Assembly (NCBI GenBank): GCA_965220485.1
Contig: OZ244832.1
Span: forward strand, 1,798,001-1,862,000
Length of the DNA stretch: 64,000 nucleotides
Direction: 5' to 3'
Source of the DNA: Aldehydirespirator sp965220485
Lineage (GTDB): Bacteria; Actinomycetota; Acidimicrobiia; Acidimicrobiales; Aldehydirespiratoraceae
The position numbers and the translations under genes were made by a program. Under the pieces are notes generated by a model. The model saw nothing but the letters and a program-made list of their open reading frames with translations, searched no databases and had not been told where the DNA came from. Below are positions 8,248 to 18,185 of the stretch, piece after piece (the stretch's first letter is position 1; every line of letters begins with the position of its first letter).

Positions 8248-9504
8248 ATGGCCGGGTCTAACGGAGATCGACCTCTCCTAGAGATCAACGGCCAACGCCT
8301 GCTCCAGCGGCTGTGGGGCCTGGCCGAGATCGGCCCGATCCCCGGAGGGGGCAACAACCGGCTGGCTCTCACTGACGCAGACAAGGAGGGCCGCGACCTG
8401 GTGGTCACCTGGATGCGCGACCTCGGCCTCGAAGTGAGCATCGACACCATCGGGAACGTGGTGGCCGTCCAACCCGACGTGGGCGGCGGCCCGCCGGTGA
8501 TGATGGGATCCCACATCGACACGGTTGCCACCGGCGGCAAGTACGACGGCAACCTCGGCGTGCTGGCCGCGCTGGAAGTGATCGAGACGACGATCGAGCG
8601 CGGCGTCGAACTCGAGCGGCCCCTCGCCGCGGCGTTCTTCACCAACGAGGAAGGCTCTCGCTTCCCGCCCGACATGATGGGCAGCCTCTGCTACACGGGC
8701 GGGCTCACGGTCGAGGAGGCCATGTCGACCACCGACGCCGACGGGGTGATGGTCGGCGACGAACTGGACCGCATCGGCTACCGGGGGCCCATGCCGTGTC
8801 CCGGGCCGGCTCCATACGCCTTCGTGGAGTTGCACATCGAGCAGGGACCGGTGCTGGAGAGGGACGGCATGCGAATGGGCGCGGTCACCGGCGTCCAGGG
8901 GATCTCCTGGACAGAGGTGAACATCACCGGCCAGTCGAACCACGCGGGCACCACCCCGATGAGCATGCGCCGGGACGCGGGACTGGCCGCGGGCGAGCTG
9001 GTGGTGGCGGTGCGCAACATCGCCACCGAGATGGGCGGCACCCAGGTGGGGACGGTGGGCGCCCTGCGGCTGCACCCCGACCTTGTGAACGTGGTGGCCG
9101 CGAGGGCCAGGCTGATCATCGACCTGCGCAACACCGACGACGATGATCTGCAGTCGGCCGAGCGGCGCCTGCTGACCGAGGTGAAGCGGATCGCCGCATC
9201 CGAAGGCGTCGACATCGACACCAAGTGGGTAGCCCGCTTCGAGCCGGTCGTGTTCGATCCCAGAGTTGTGGACCTGGTCGAGTCCACCGCCTCGTCGCTG
9301 GACCTGTCGGTGCGGAGGATGCCGTCGGGAGCGGGCCACGACGCTCAGATCATGGCCGAAGTGTGCCCGGCCGGCATGGTGTTCGTTCCCAGCGTCAAGG
9401 GCATCAGCCACAATCCGGCCGAGCACACCGAGCCCGACGACCTTGTCGCCGGAGCCAACGTCCTGCTCAACACGGTGGTCGCCCTGGCCACCGAGCGTGG
9501 CTGA
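8248..9504 (+). CDS. M20-family Zn amidohydrolase (allantoate / N-carbamoyl-amino-acid hydrolase type)
   Basis: Binuclear zinc hydrolase that cleaves carbamoyl or ureido groups from amino-acid-like substrates. Metal ligands are visible in MMGSHIDTVATGGKYDGNLG, FFTNEEGSRF and VELHIEQGPVLE, and the distal His is in GAGHDAQIMA. The lid/dimerisation part contains QSNHAGTTPMSMRRD, the typical substrate-anchoring region. At 418 residues it is full length. Substrate choice (allantoate, N-carbamoyl-L-amino acid, ureidoglycine) cannot be read from sequence alone, and no other hydantoin or allantoin gene is in the window. The next gene begins 12 bases downstream. Confidence 0.88.
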   Translation: MAGSNGDRPLLEINGQRLLQRLWGLAEIGPIPGGGNNRLALTDADKEGRDLVVTWMRDLGLEVSIDTIGNVVAVQPDVGGGPPVMMGSHIDTVATGGKYDGNLGVLAALEVIETTIERGVELERPLAAAFFTNEEGSRFPPDMMGSLCYTGGLTVEEAMSTTDADGVMVGDELDRIGYRGPMPCPGPAPYAFVELHIEQGPVLERDGMRMGAVTGVQGISWTEVNITGQSNHAGTTPMSMRRDAGLAAGELVVAVRNIATEMGGTQVGTVGALRLHPDLVNVVAARARLIIDLRNTDDDDLQSAERRLLTEVKRIAASEGVDIDTKWVARFEPVVFDPRVVDLVESTASSLDLSVRRMPSGAGHDAQIMAEVCPAGMVFVPSVKGISHNPAEHTEPDDLVAGANVLLNTVVALATERG

Positions 9505-9515
9505 GGCCTCGAGCC

Positions 9516-10625
9516 GTGGCGGTGCGGGCGACGTTCACAGGCTGGGGCAAATGCGTGCCCCCGGTGAAGCTCACGAACGCCGATCTGGAGCAACTCGTCG
9601 ACACCGACAACGACTGGATCGTGGAGCGCACCGGCATCCGCGAGCGCGGCATCTCCCATGTGGAGACCACCGACCTTGCCGAGGTCGCAGCCCTCCAGGC
9701 GCTGGCCGCGGCCGGCCTGGCGCCCGCCGACATCGACATGCTCATCATGGCCACGGTCACCCCCGAGATCACATGCCCGAGCAATGCGTGCGTGCTTCAG
9801 GAGCGTCTCGGGGCGGTCAATGCGGCGGCATTCGACCTCAACGCGGCGTGCAGCGGCTGGATCTACGGCACAGCCACGGCGTCGTCGATGATCGCGGGGG
9901 GCACGGCCGAGCGGGTGCTGCTCGTCGGGGCCGAAAAGCTGCACTGGGTGATGGACTACTGGGACCGGGCCACATGCATCCTCTTCGGCGACGGCGCCGG
10001 CGCGGCGGTGCTGGAGCCGTCGGACGCCGGTGACGGGGTGCTGAGCACCGATCTGGGCGCCGACGGCGTGGCCGGTCGAACCATGGTGTTCCCGGCGCTG
10101 GGCACCCGCGGCTCGTTGAGCCAGTTCCGCGACCCATCCGTAGACCGCTTTCTCTTCGACGGCCAGGCCGTGTTCAAGATCGCGGTCCGCGGCATCGAGG
10201 GGTCGGTCCGCCGGGCGCTGGACCGCGCTGGTCTGAGTCTGGCCGACGTCGATGCGGTGGTCCCCCATCAGGCCAACGAGCGGATCATCTCCGCCGCGGT
10301 CCGCCGCCTTCAGATAGCGCCCGACCGGGTGATGCTCAACATCGCCACCCACGGCAACTCCGCGGCGGCGTCGGTGCCTATGGCGCTGTCCGACGCCCTG
10401 GAGACCGGGCTGATCCGGCCGGGCTCGATCGTCGTGCAGACCGCCTTCGGAGGAGGCGTCACCTGGGGGTCCACGGTGACGCGCTGGGGCGAGCGGGTGA
10501 CGCCGCTGGGGCTGTCGGATGCCGCGCTGCCTTCCTGCGACAAGACGGTGTTCGACCTGCTGGCCCCCAACCGGGACTTCTACGCTCCCCTGCACCCCCA
10601 CGCCGTAGAGGACCCGACCCCCTGA
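9516..10625 (+). CDS. 3-oxoacyl-ACP synthase III family protein with C-terminal extension
   Basis: Thiolase-fold ketosynthase of the FabH type, which condenses an acyl-CoA with malonyl-ACP. The GTG at 9516 gives 369 residues. The triad is Cys112 (NAACSGWIYG), His251 (VVPHQANERI) and Asn281 (THGNSAAAS). FabH enzymes normally stop near residue 325 at GGGVTWGS. This one continues about 45 residues (WGERVTPLGLSDAAL, then DLLAPNRDFYAPLHP). No acyl carrier protein or malonyl transferase gene is close, so a role in secondary or specialised acyl chemistry is as possible as housekeeping fatty acid initiation. Probably co-transcribed with the amidohydrolase. Confidence 0.88.
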   Translation: MAVRATFTGWGKCVPPVKLTNADLEQLVDTDNDWIVERTGIRERGISHVETTDLAEVAALQALAAAGLAPADIDMLIMATVTPEITCPSNACVLQERLGAVNAAAFDLNAACSGWIYGTATASSMIAGGTAERVLLVGAEKLHWVMDYWDRATCILFGDGAGAAVLEPSDAGDGVLSTDLGADGVAGRTMVFPALGTRGSLSQFRDPSVDRFLFDGQAVFKIAVRGIEGSVRRALDRAGLSLADVDAVVPHQANERIISAAVRRLQIAPDRVMLNIATHGNSAAASVPMALSDALETGLIRPGSIVVQTAFGGGVTWGSTVTRWGERVTPLGLSDAALPSCDKTVFDLLAPNRDFYAPLHPHAVEDPTP

Positions 10626-10734
10626 ACAGCTCTGCGAGCTGCAGACGACCGCTGGTCGGCTACGAAGACCGCCCCTCCGGATGCTACGGTCGCCTCAGTT
10701 CTGCTCACCCTCTCGATTCAAGGAGGCCCTACCA

Positions 10735-12123
<1,389 letters not shown>

Positions 12124-12147
12124 AACATGCGCGGGTAGGTGATGCCG

Positions 12148-12272
12148 CCTCGCGGTGCAGCGTCGTGTTTCCCGCTATTGTTCGCTGCGCTCACGGGCCG
12201 TTCGGGCCACGGCCTCGCTGAACGCCTCGCCAAGATCCTCACGAATCACCGCCTACCCGCTCGGCCTCTTAG
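12148..12272 (+). repeat. Dispersed variable-core element, copy 3
   Basis: Contains the CCTCGCGGTG block, TTTCCCGCTATTGTTCGC, CACGGCCTCGCT, a unique core and CCGCTCGGCCTCTTAG. Directly downstream of amt. Confidence 0.85.
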
Positions 12273-12966
12273 CCGCCTAGTGTCCCGAGTTGCCAGTTCA
12301 TGGTGTATAGGTATGCGGCCAAGTCGCGCCGCACAGCGGCCCCTCCAGCCATTGTGCCAGCCGCGAGGTCGTCGTGTCGCCAACTGTGTGCAGAAACCTG
12401 TCATATAGACGGAAAACTGCACACAGACCGCACGCATTCCCGCGAGAGGCAATTCGGTGACCAGTTCCGAATACTCGGCGAATCAACGGCTCAGGACACT
12501 AGCGGATACGCCGCCAGCAGCGAATCCGACAAGCCGATCGAGGCGATCATCGAGCATGACCACCTCGAAGGGCCTCGGAATCGATGTCGTGGTACGAATG
12601 GCGGAATGCTGAGATGGCTGACTGATCGAGCTTCAGTTGGTCCCGGTCGTCGACGTCCCCGAAGTCGGACTGGTCGTGCTGTGCGGCGCGTCCGGCTACA
12701 TGCGGACTGAATCGCGGTGGATCCCGTCGCGCGAAGTCAGACGCAGAAGAAGAGCGTGAACGCGCACGAACGTAGACGAACGCTAGGGGTGGAATGACGC
12801 CCGTGGCGACCCCCACCGCCGACTTGCCCTCGCTGACCAACTGCGCCGCGACGGCAGGGCTCGACACGGAGCGCTTACCCCGGGGCTTCTCGCTGCGGTC
12901 CCACCGGGTGCGAAGGGCGTCGTGGCAGCGGTGGGCGCCGCTACCGGGAACTGATGGCGTCAGGCG
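12273..12966. other. Long intergenic stretch without a supported gene
   Basis: Nearly 700 bases. Short open frames exist on both strands (12300-12710 plus, 12547-12867 minus, 12246-12452 minus). None shows a recognisable motif, a ribosome-binding site or actinobacterial codon bias, and base composition is less GC-biased than in the neighbours. It may be decayed coding sequence. I see no RNA gene here. Confidence 0.5.
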
Positions 12967-13671
12967 TTACCAGCCGAGGCCGGTGTCGGTGCCGGCACCC
13001 CGGTTGGGGCGGATCCTGGTGCCGGTGCGGAGGTCATAGCCTGCGAGGGTGTCGTCGGCGAGCTCCACGATGCGTCGGGCTCGTGCCACCGGGTCGGCTC
13101 CTGGGGCCAAGGCGTCGAGCTCGTCGGCAGCGATGGTCGCCACTGAGGTCGCGGCCTGCGCTGTGGGGGGCGCCATCGCCGCGACCGCGGCCAGGTCGAT
13201 GTCGGGGCGGTCTGCGATGTAGGTGCCGGCCGCACGCCAGATGGCCAGATCTCCATAGGGGGCGTCGCCGCGGGCGACGGTGTTGGCCTCCAGTCCGGCC
13301 AGCGCCGTGCGCACATCGCCGGCGCGGCGACCCGCGAGCGGCACCAGCAAGTCGATGCGGTGCCTATGCGGCGCTGGGGCGCCGTGCGCGGCCGCTAGGG
13401 CCTTCAGGGCGGTCTCCACAGCCATCGCACCCGATGAGCAGACATCAACATCTCCCGCATGCACCACAACCCAAAAAACAGGCTCAAGCAGCCGCGGGTC
13501 CGCAGCGTTCGCTACACCGCTGCACACCGCGGCGGCCTCCCTGTGACGACGCACGCCCGCGCCTGTAGTGACCGCTGCAAGCGCGGCTTGGAGGTCGACA
13601 TGGGCCAGCACCTGGGCTATCAGCGCAACGATGCGTGCGGGCGCGGGACCCGAACTCGCGCAACGGTTCAT
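12967..13671 (-). CDS. Hypothetical protein, Ala-rich helical
   Basis: A 234-residue Ala-rich frame without a motif I recognise. The sequence (RIVALIAQVLAHVDLQAALA, AMAVETALKALAAAHGAP) suggests helical repeats. Codon usage looks coding. The true start is uncertain. The same frame continues upstream past one TGA (about 13696) with plausible protein (LIRMTQAVPVRAVSPRGLLD). Another frame offers MPFAVPRDVFLICLGDEPLR just upstream. The gene may therefore be broken at its 5' end, or the start may be wrong. No operon partner except the next minus-strand hypothetical gene. Confidence 0.45.
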   Translation of the reverse strand: MNRCASSGPAPARIVALIAQVLAHVDLQAALAAVTTGAGVRRHREAAAVCSGVANAADPRLLEPVFWVVVHAGDVDVCSSGAMAVETALKALAAAHGAPAPHRHRIDLLVPLAGRRAGDVRTALAGLEANTVARGDAPYGDLAIWRAAGTYIADRPDIDLAAVAAMAPPTAQAATSVATIAADELDALAPGADPVARARRIVELADDTLAGYDLRTGTRIRPNRGAGTDTGLGW

Positions 13672-13825
13672 CGCCCAAGCAGATCAGGAACACGTCGCGG
13701 GGAACGGCAAACGGCATCGATCATCGAGTAGACCCCGCGGCGAGACGGCCCGCACCGGCACCGCCTGGGTCATACGGATCAGCCCGTCGCCGTCGAGTCG
13801 CGCTCCAAGACGTCGCTACTGTCCC

Positions 13826-14422
13826 TCATGGGATGACGAAGTGTCGGATCTCTCCCGAATAGTGGACCCCGACTATCAGACTGCCGTTGATCGCTAAGGG
13901 GCCACGCGGATAGGCGGCCGCGAAGGCACGAGGCACCTGCAATCCGACGGCATCGTGGTGCCGAACCTCACCTATCCGCGCACGTCCTAAGCGGTGCTCC
14001 CAGGCCGTATGGAGTTGCTCGACCAGCCAATTGACTCCGTCGGCCGAACCTATGACCTGCAGCGAGTCGTATGCGTTGTCCGTGTCCAGTCCTTCACCAA
14101 TTCCCACTGCGCCCGGTCCGTCGCCCCACAAGCAGAGACCCGCATAATCAATCGAGTACGGTCCCGTTCCCACAGCATCGGATCCATCGGGTGCCCGAAC
14201 TCCAAGAACCCGTCTCGCCATGGCAATACCGCCGGACCGACTTGATTGCCCAGCACCACGGTCGCCGACGAGCGCCGCCACGGCACCCGCCACCGCTTCC
14301 TGCACCCGGCACAACCTCAGCAGCCCACAACCAGGAACAAGACCAGGAGCCAGGAGACCCCGAGCTGCCTTGGCGACACCCAGGAACGCTACACCCGTAC
14401 CACCCCGACAGGGCCTCAGCAC
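13826..14422 (-). CDS. Hypothetical protein
   Basis: Open frame of 198 residues, of which the last ~130, from MARRVLGVRAPDGSD on, look most like real protein (GPYSIDYAGLCLWGDGPG, NAYDSLQVIGSADGVNWLVE, PLAINGSLIVGVHYSGEIRH). The N-terminal third is Cys/Arg-rich and may be spurious, so an internal start near 14221 is likely. No family recognised. It lies beside the other hypothetical gene and between amt and tRNA-Ala. Confidence 0.45.
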   Translation of the reverse strand: MLRPCRGGTGVAFLGVAKAARGLLAPGLVPGCGLLRLCRVQEAVAGAVAALVGDRGAGQSSRSGGIAMARRVLGVRAPDGSDAVGTGPYSIDYAGLCLWGDGPGAVGIGEGLDTDNAYDSLQVIGSADGVNWLVEQLHTAWEHRLGRARIGEVRHHDAVGLQVPRAFAAAYPRGPLAINGSLIVGVHYSGEIRHFVIP

Positions 14423-14568
14423 GACACCGCAGGAGGGACGAGATCAGACAAGATGCCGCATCGCGGCGGCCGCCGCACTCGGCATCAGCTGTAATGTTTC
14501 GAGTAGTAACTGTCTTACTGATATGAGCGACTAAGCAGTTCAGGCCGGATTTTTTGCGGGAATTCTTG

Positions 14569-14642
14569 TGGAGGTGAGGGGATTCGAACCCCTGGCCTCC
14601 TCGATGCGACCGAGGCGCTCTAGCCAACTGAGCTACACCCCC
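14569..14642 (-). tRNA. tRNA-Ala (anticodon CGC)
   Basis: Cloverleaf can be folded by eye. The acceptor GGGGGTG pairs with CACCTCC and includes the G3:U70 wobble that marks alanine tRNAs. The D arm is GCTC/GAGC. The anticodon stem CCTCG/CGAGG has loop GTCGCAT (anticodon CGC). The T arm is AGGGG TTCGAAT CCCCT. The 3' CCA is not encoded. Confidence 0.95.
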
Positions 14643-14733
14643 GCGGGAGGGCGAGTTTATCGGCGCGGCCCCGCACACCGGACCACATCGCCAGCGAACG
14701 TAGGCTGCCGGCTGTGTCGGGGCGGACCTTGCG

Positions 14734-15816
14734 ATGACTCGACGGATCGCCGTGGCCGGCTGGTTCGGCTCCGACAACCTCGGCGACGAGCTGATCCTCC
14801 ACTGCTTGGTACAAGCCCTGCGAGATCGGGGCGCTGAGCCTGTCGCCGTCAGCATCGACTCGGCCCGCACGAGCCGCGACCACGGGATCGGATCGGTCAC
14901 GCACCGCAGTCTGAGCCAGTTGTTGGCCCTTCGTCGGGCCCTGCGCGACACCGACGGGATGGCGATCGCGGGAGGGTTGATCCAGTCGGAGACCTCGCCG
15001 TGGAACATTCCCTTCCACACCTCGCGCCTGCGGGCGGCGGCGAGGCGCTGTCCTATGGCGGCGGTGGGAATGGGAGTCGGGCACGTGCACGGACGCCTGG
15101 GACGCAAACTGGCCCAAAGCTCGCTGCGGCGGCTGCGCCGCATCGTCGTGCGCGACGCCGACTCGGCCCGACGGCTCCGCCATTGGGGACTGGACGGCGT
15201 CGCCGTGGGCGCGGACCCGGTGATGGCACTCGCACCTGAGCCGGTGGAACCGGACGACACGATGTGCGTGATCCTTCGGCCCGTCAACCGGCGCGGCCTG
15301 CGAACGGCCGCGGCCAAGGCCGCGAGATCGAAGCCGCCTGGTGCCATGCTCGACCGGATGGCCCGCTCGATCGACGCCGCCGCGGCCGCGACCGGCCTCG
15401 CGGTTCGCTTCGTGGCCTTCCAAGCCAGCCGCGACCTCCCGCTGCACACCGAGCTCGCCGACCGCCTCACCGTGCCTGCTGAGGTGGTGGCCCCGACCCT
15501 GCACACCGTCGTCACCGAAGTGGGGCGCAGCCGCCTAGTGGTCACCATGCGCTACCACGGCGCCGTCGCCGCGCTGCTGCACGGCCGTCCGGCCGTCCTG
15601 CTCGACAGCTCGCCGAAGATGGCTTCTCTGGCCTCCGAAGGCGGTGGATGGGCTCCGCTTGTGGATCTCGGCCAACTCGAAGCCCCAGAACTGGCCGCCG
15701 CGGCCTCGGACGCAATGGCGGCCGCCAGCCGGGCGCCCGACGTACGGGCCGAGCTGATCCGACGCCTCGCAGCGAACGAATCCGCCCTGGACGAGCTGGC
15801 CGAGGGATCCTGGTGA
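14734..15816 (+). CDS. Polysaccharide pyruvyl transferase family protein (CsaB-like)
   Basis: Likely transfers pyruvate ketals from phosphoenolpyruvate to a cell-wall or exported glycan. The N-terminus MTRRIAVAGWFGSDNLGDEL is the typical G-x-x-G-x-x-NLGDE opening. Further blocks are GGLIQSETSPWN, MAAVGMGVGH, and late in the protein VTMRYHGAVAALLHGRPAVLLD, the conserved R-H-x-x-x-x-x-x-x-G-x-P region. At 360 residues it is full length. Its TGA overlaps a GTG (15813) that opens a run of small tandem in-frame repeats before the membrane protein gene. The three neighbouring genes suggest a surface-glycan function. Confidence 0.85.
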   Translation: MTRRIAVAGWFGSDNLGDELILHCLVQALRDRGAEPVAVSIDSARTSRDHGIGSVTHRSLSQLLALRRALRDTDGMAIAGGLIQSETSPWNIPFHTSRLRAAARRCPMAAVGMGVGHVHGRLGRKLAQSSLRRLRRIVVRDADSARRLRHWGLDGVAVGADPVMALAPEPVEPDDTMCVILRPVNRRGLRTAAAKAARSKPPGAMLDRMARSIDAAAAATGLAVRFVAFQASRDLPLHTELADRLTVPAEVVAPTLHTVVTEVGRSRLVVTMRYHGAVAALLHGRPAVLLDSSPKMASLASEGGGWAPLVDLGQLEAPELAAAASDAMAAASRAPDVRAELIRRLAANESALDELAEGSW

Positions 15817-15830
15817 GCGGACCGCAACCC

Positions 15831-16178
15831 CGGCCGGATCCGCCCCGATGACCGGACAAGACTCCGCCCCCGGCTCGATGACCGGACAGAACTCCGCCCC
15901 CGGCCCGATGACCGGACAGAACTCCGCCCCCGGCTCGATGACCGGACAGAACTCCGCCCCCGCCCCGATGACCGGACAGAACTCCGCCCCCGGCCCGATG
16001 ACCGGACAGAACTCCGCCCCCGCCCCGATGACCGGACAGAACTCCGCCCCCGCCCCGATGACCGGACAGAACTCCGCCCCCGGCTCGATGACCGGACAGA
16101 ACTCCGCCCCCGCCCCGATGACCGGACCGCGAGATCGGCCGGATCCGCCCCGATGACCGGACAGGACTCCGCCCCCGG
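15831..16178. repeat. 30-bp in-frame tandem array ahead of the flippase-like gene
   Basis: About ten 30-bp units, ATGACCGGACAGAACTCCGC followed by CCCCGGCTCG or variants, run from 15848. They are flanked on both sides by a direct copy of GGCCGGATCCGCCCCGATGA. Each unit carries an ATG and encodes MTGQNSAPGS or MTGQNSAPAP, a copy of the first residues (MTGQDSAPG) of the gene starting at 16153. The array itself forms a 102-codon open frame (15848-16156) ending in an ATGA overlap with that gene. Confidence 0.95.
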
Positions 16179-17106
16179 TCGGTGGCCGCGGCTGAAGAGA
16201 GCGGCCCGTATCGCTCGCCGCGTATACCTGGTCGCGCTCGGCGCCGCGATCGTCTGGCTGGCCGCCACGTACTGGGACGACATAGTCGAACTGTTCGACG
16301 GGGTGCGGCCCGTACCCATCGCTGCGGCTCTGGTGGCGAGCTTCGGCCTCATCGGGTTGGGAGCGGCTCTGTGGCACTCGAGCCTGCAGATGCTGGGGCA
16401 TCCCGTCGCTCTGCGGGAAATAGTCCTGGCGACCGCCCGCGCCCTGCCCGCCCGCTACGTGCCGCTCGGAGTGACCTACGCAGCCGGCAGGATGGCCCTG
16501 CTGCTGGCCGCAGGCGCGTCCCTGGCCCCGCTGACAGCCACCGCGGGGCTGGAAATGATGGTCAGCGCATCGGTCGCGTTGGCCGCGGGTGTCGCCCTCC
16601 TCGGCGCCGCGGGCGCGTTGCCCGGGGGGTCGGTGTGGGTCGTCGCCGCGTTGGCCGCGGCCGCAGTGGCCGCCGCGCCGCTCTTCGGGGGCCGAGCCGT
16701 CACCGGTCTGCTAGCCCGGCGCGGTGTCCGGCTCACCATCACTCGCCAGGGATACCTGCGGGTGCTGCTGTCGGCGATGGCGTATTGGGCTTGGGCGTCG
16801 GCGACCTTCGTCCTCTACCTGCGAGCCTTCCCTGCCACCGACGACGTGGGCACAGTGGAGGCTGCGGGAGCGTTCATGGTGGCCTGGTCCGTGGGCTTTC
16901 TCACACTGGTTGCGCCCCAGGGGCTGGGGGTCGCCGAGCTGGGGCTGGTCGCCCTTCTGGCCTCGGATGACCGCGGCGGCATCGCCATCGCCACCGTGTT
17001 CGCCGGATACCGGATCGTTCAGGTCTTCCGCGATGCCATCTCCGCCGCGGCAGGCGAAGTCATCGCCAGTCGTCGAGTTCGGCAAGGATCTGAGCCGACG
17101 GGCTGA
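16153..17106 (+). CDS. Flippase-like integral membrane protein (UPF0104 / LPG synthase TM type)
   Basis: About eight hydrophobic segments in 317 residues, a basic N-terminus (RWPRLKRAARIARR), and the pattern ALPARYVPLGVTYAAGR and APQGLGVAELGLVALLASDD seen in the lysylphosphatidylglycerol synthase transmembrane/UPF0104 family. In known members this part moves or holds lipid-linked substrates. No substrate can be assigned. The start at 16153 belongs to the last ATG of the tandem array. The 3' end overlaps the convergent wecB-like gene by 47 bases. The context suggests lipid-linked glycan traffic. Confidence 0.7.
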   Translation: MTGQDSAPGRWPRLKRAARIARRVYLVALGAAIVWLAATYWDDIVELFDGVRPVPIAAALVASFGLIGLGAALWHSSLQMLGHPVALREIVLATARALPARYVPLGVTYAAGRMALLLAAGASLAPLTATAGLEMMVSASVALAAGVALLGAAGALPGGSVWVVAALAAAAVAAAPLFGGRAVTGLLARRGVRLTITRQGYLRVLLSAMAYWAWASATFVLYLRAFPATDDVGTVEAAGAFMVAWSVGFLTLVAPQGLGVAELGLVALLASDDRGGIAIATVFAGYRIVQVFRDAISAAAGEVIASRRVRQGSEPTG

Positions 17107-18175
17107 ACTTCAGAGGGCGTGACGGCCACCGGTAGCGATGAGGGTCGCGCACGAAGTCGTCGATGGTCGCCGGGTCGTAGTGGCTGAGGACCACGTTCTC
17201 GCCCAGGCCGTCGGGGCGGTCGGTCCGATCCCGCCACACCAGTGTGGGCACTCCGAGCAGGGCGCACTCCTCCTGGATCGACCCGCCGTCGCTGATGACG
17301 AAGGGCGCGGCCGCGAGGCTGGCCAGGAACTCGCGGTAGGCCATGAGCGGCACCAGTTCCACACCCGCATCCGAGAGCCTCTGGCGGGCTTCCCCGGCCA
17401 GGGCCCGCTCGGTGGGTCCGTGCACCACCCAGCGGACCGGCCAGCGGGCGGCCAGACTCTCCACCAGGTCGACCAGCGCCTCCCGCCGCGACCGGCGGTG
17501 CAGGTTCTCCACGCGATGCATGGTCACCACCACCCGCCCCTGATGATCGCCGCCAGCATCGGAGCCAGCCTGTCCATCCAGCCGCTCGATCGCCTCCCAG
17601 TCGGCTCCCAGGGCGTCGCGCACCGATTCGAGCACGGTGTTCGCCGGCTGCACCACGACGCGGCCCCTCACCGCCGTCTTCTGCAGGTTGGATGCGGCCT
17701 CCGGTCCCGGGGCGAACAGAACGTCGGCGATCCTCGAGACCAGCACTCGGACGATCTCCTCGGGGAAGGGATGCAGCCAGCAGAAAGTGCGGAGGCCGGC
17801 CTCCACATGGGCTACCGCCATGCCGGCCCGCTTGGCCAGCAAGGCGCTCAGCAGCGTGCTCGGTGTGTCACCGTGCACGACGCACACACCGCCGTGGCCC
17901 CCGAACACCCGGCTGCGAAGTCTCGACCGCGATGCGAGGTGGGCAGTGAGTCCCAACGCCCACACGACGGCCTGAGGCACGGACACCACGTCCCGGTTCC
18001 CGCCCATGCGAAAGTCGGGCTCGCGCACCCCCAACTCGTCGCGCAGTGCTGCCGTCAGGCCACCGTGCTGGCCCGAGTCGATCAGGCGATAGTCGACCCG
18101 CTCGGCATCCATCCGCCGCAGCAGCGGCACCATCTTGATGTACTGCGCCTTGGTGCCGATGAAGACATGGATCAC
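17060..18175 (-). CDS. wecB: UDP-N-acetylglucosamine 2-epimerase (non-hydrolysing)
   Basis: Would interconvert UDP-GlcNAc and UDP-ManNAc for surface glycan synthesis. GT-B fold protein of 371 residues. N-terminal IHVFIGTKAQYIKMVPLLRR, GVCVVHGDTPSTLLSALLA, VAHVEAGLRTF, and the nucleotide site ISDGGSIQEECALLGVPTLVWRDRTDRP match the epimerase family. The WecB identity is by family resemblance. A hydrolysing NeuC-type enzyme is less likely but not excluded. Convergent with and overlapping the flippase-like gene. The next gene upstream is an unrelated small membrane protein. Confidence 0.88.
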   Translation of the reverse strand: MIHVFIGTKAQYIKMVPLLRRMDAERVDYRLIDSGQHGGLTAALRDELGVREPDFRMGGNRDVVSVPQAVVWALGLTAHLASRSRLRSRVFGGHGGVCVVHGDTPSTLLSALLAKRAGMAVAHVEAGLRTFCWLHPFPEEIVRVLVSRIADVLFAPGPEAASNLQKTAVRGRVVVQPANTVLESVRDALGADWEAIERLDGQAGSDAGGDHQGRVVVTMHRVENLHRRSRREALVDLVESLAARWPVRWVVHGPTERALAGEARQRLSDAGVELVPLMAYREFLASLAAAPFVISDGGSIQEECALLGVPTLVWRDRTDRPDGLGENVVLSHYDPATIDDFVRDPHRYRWPSRPLKFSPSAQILAELDDWR

Positions 18176-18185
18176 CGGGGAGCTG

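Noticed and set aside
10626..10734. Riboswitch or GlnR-type operator before amt
   Set aside because: Only a good ribosome-binding site is visible; no conserved riboswitch core or inverted operator could be recognised.
12300..12710. 136-codon plus-strand frame after amt
   Set aside because: No motif, Arg-rich random-looking composition, no ribosome-binding site.
15848..16156. 102-codon repeat-only frame as an independent protein gene
   Set aside because: It is wholly made of 10-residue copies of the next gene's start; kept as a repeat, with possible translation noted as a finding.
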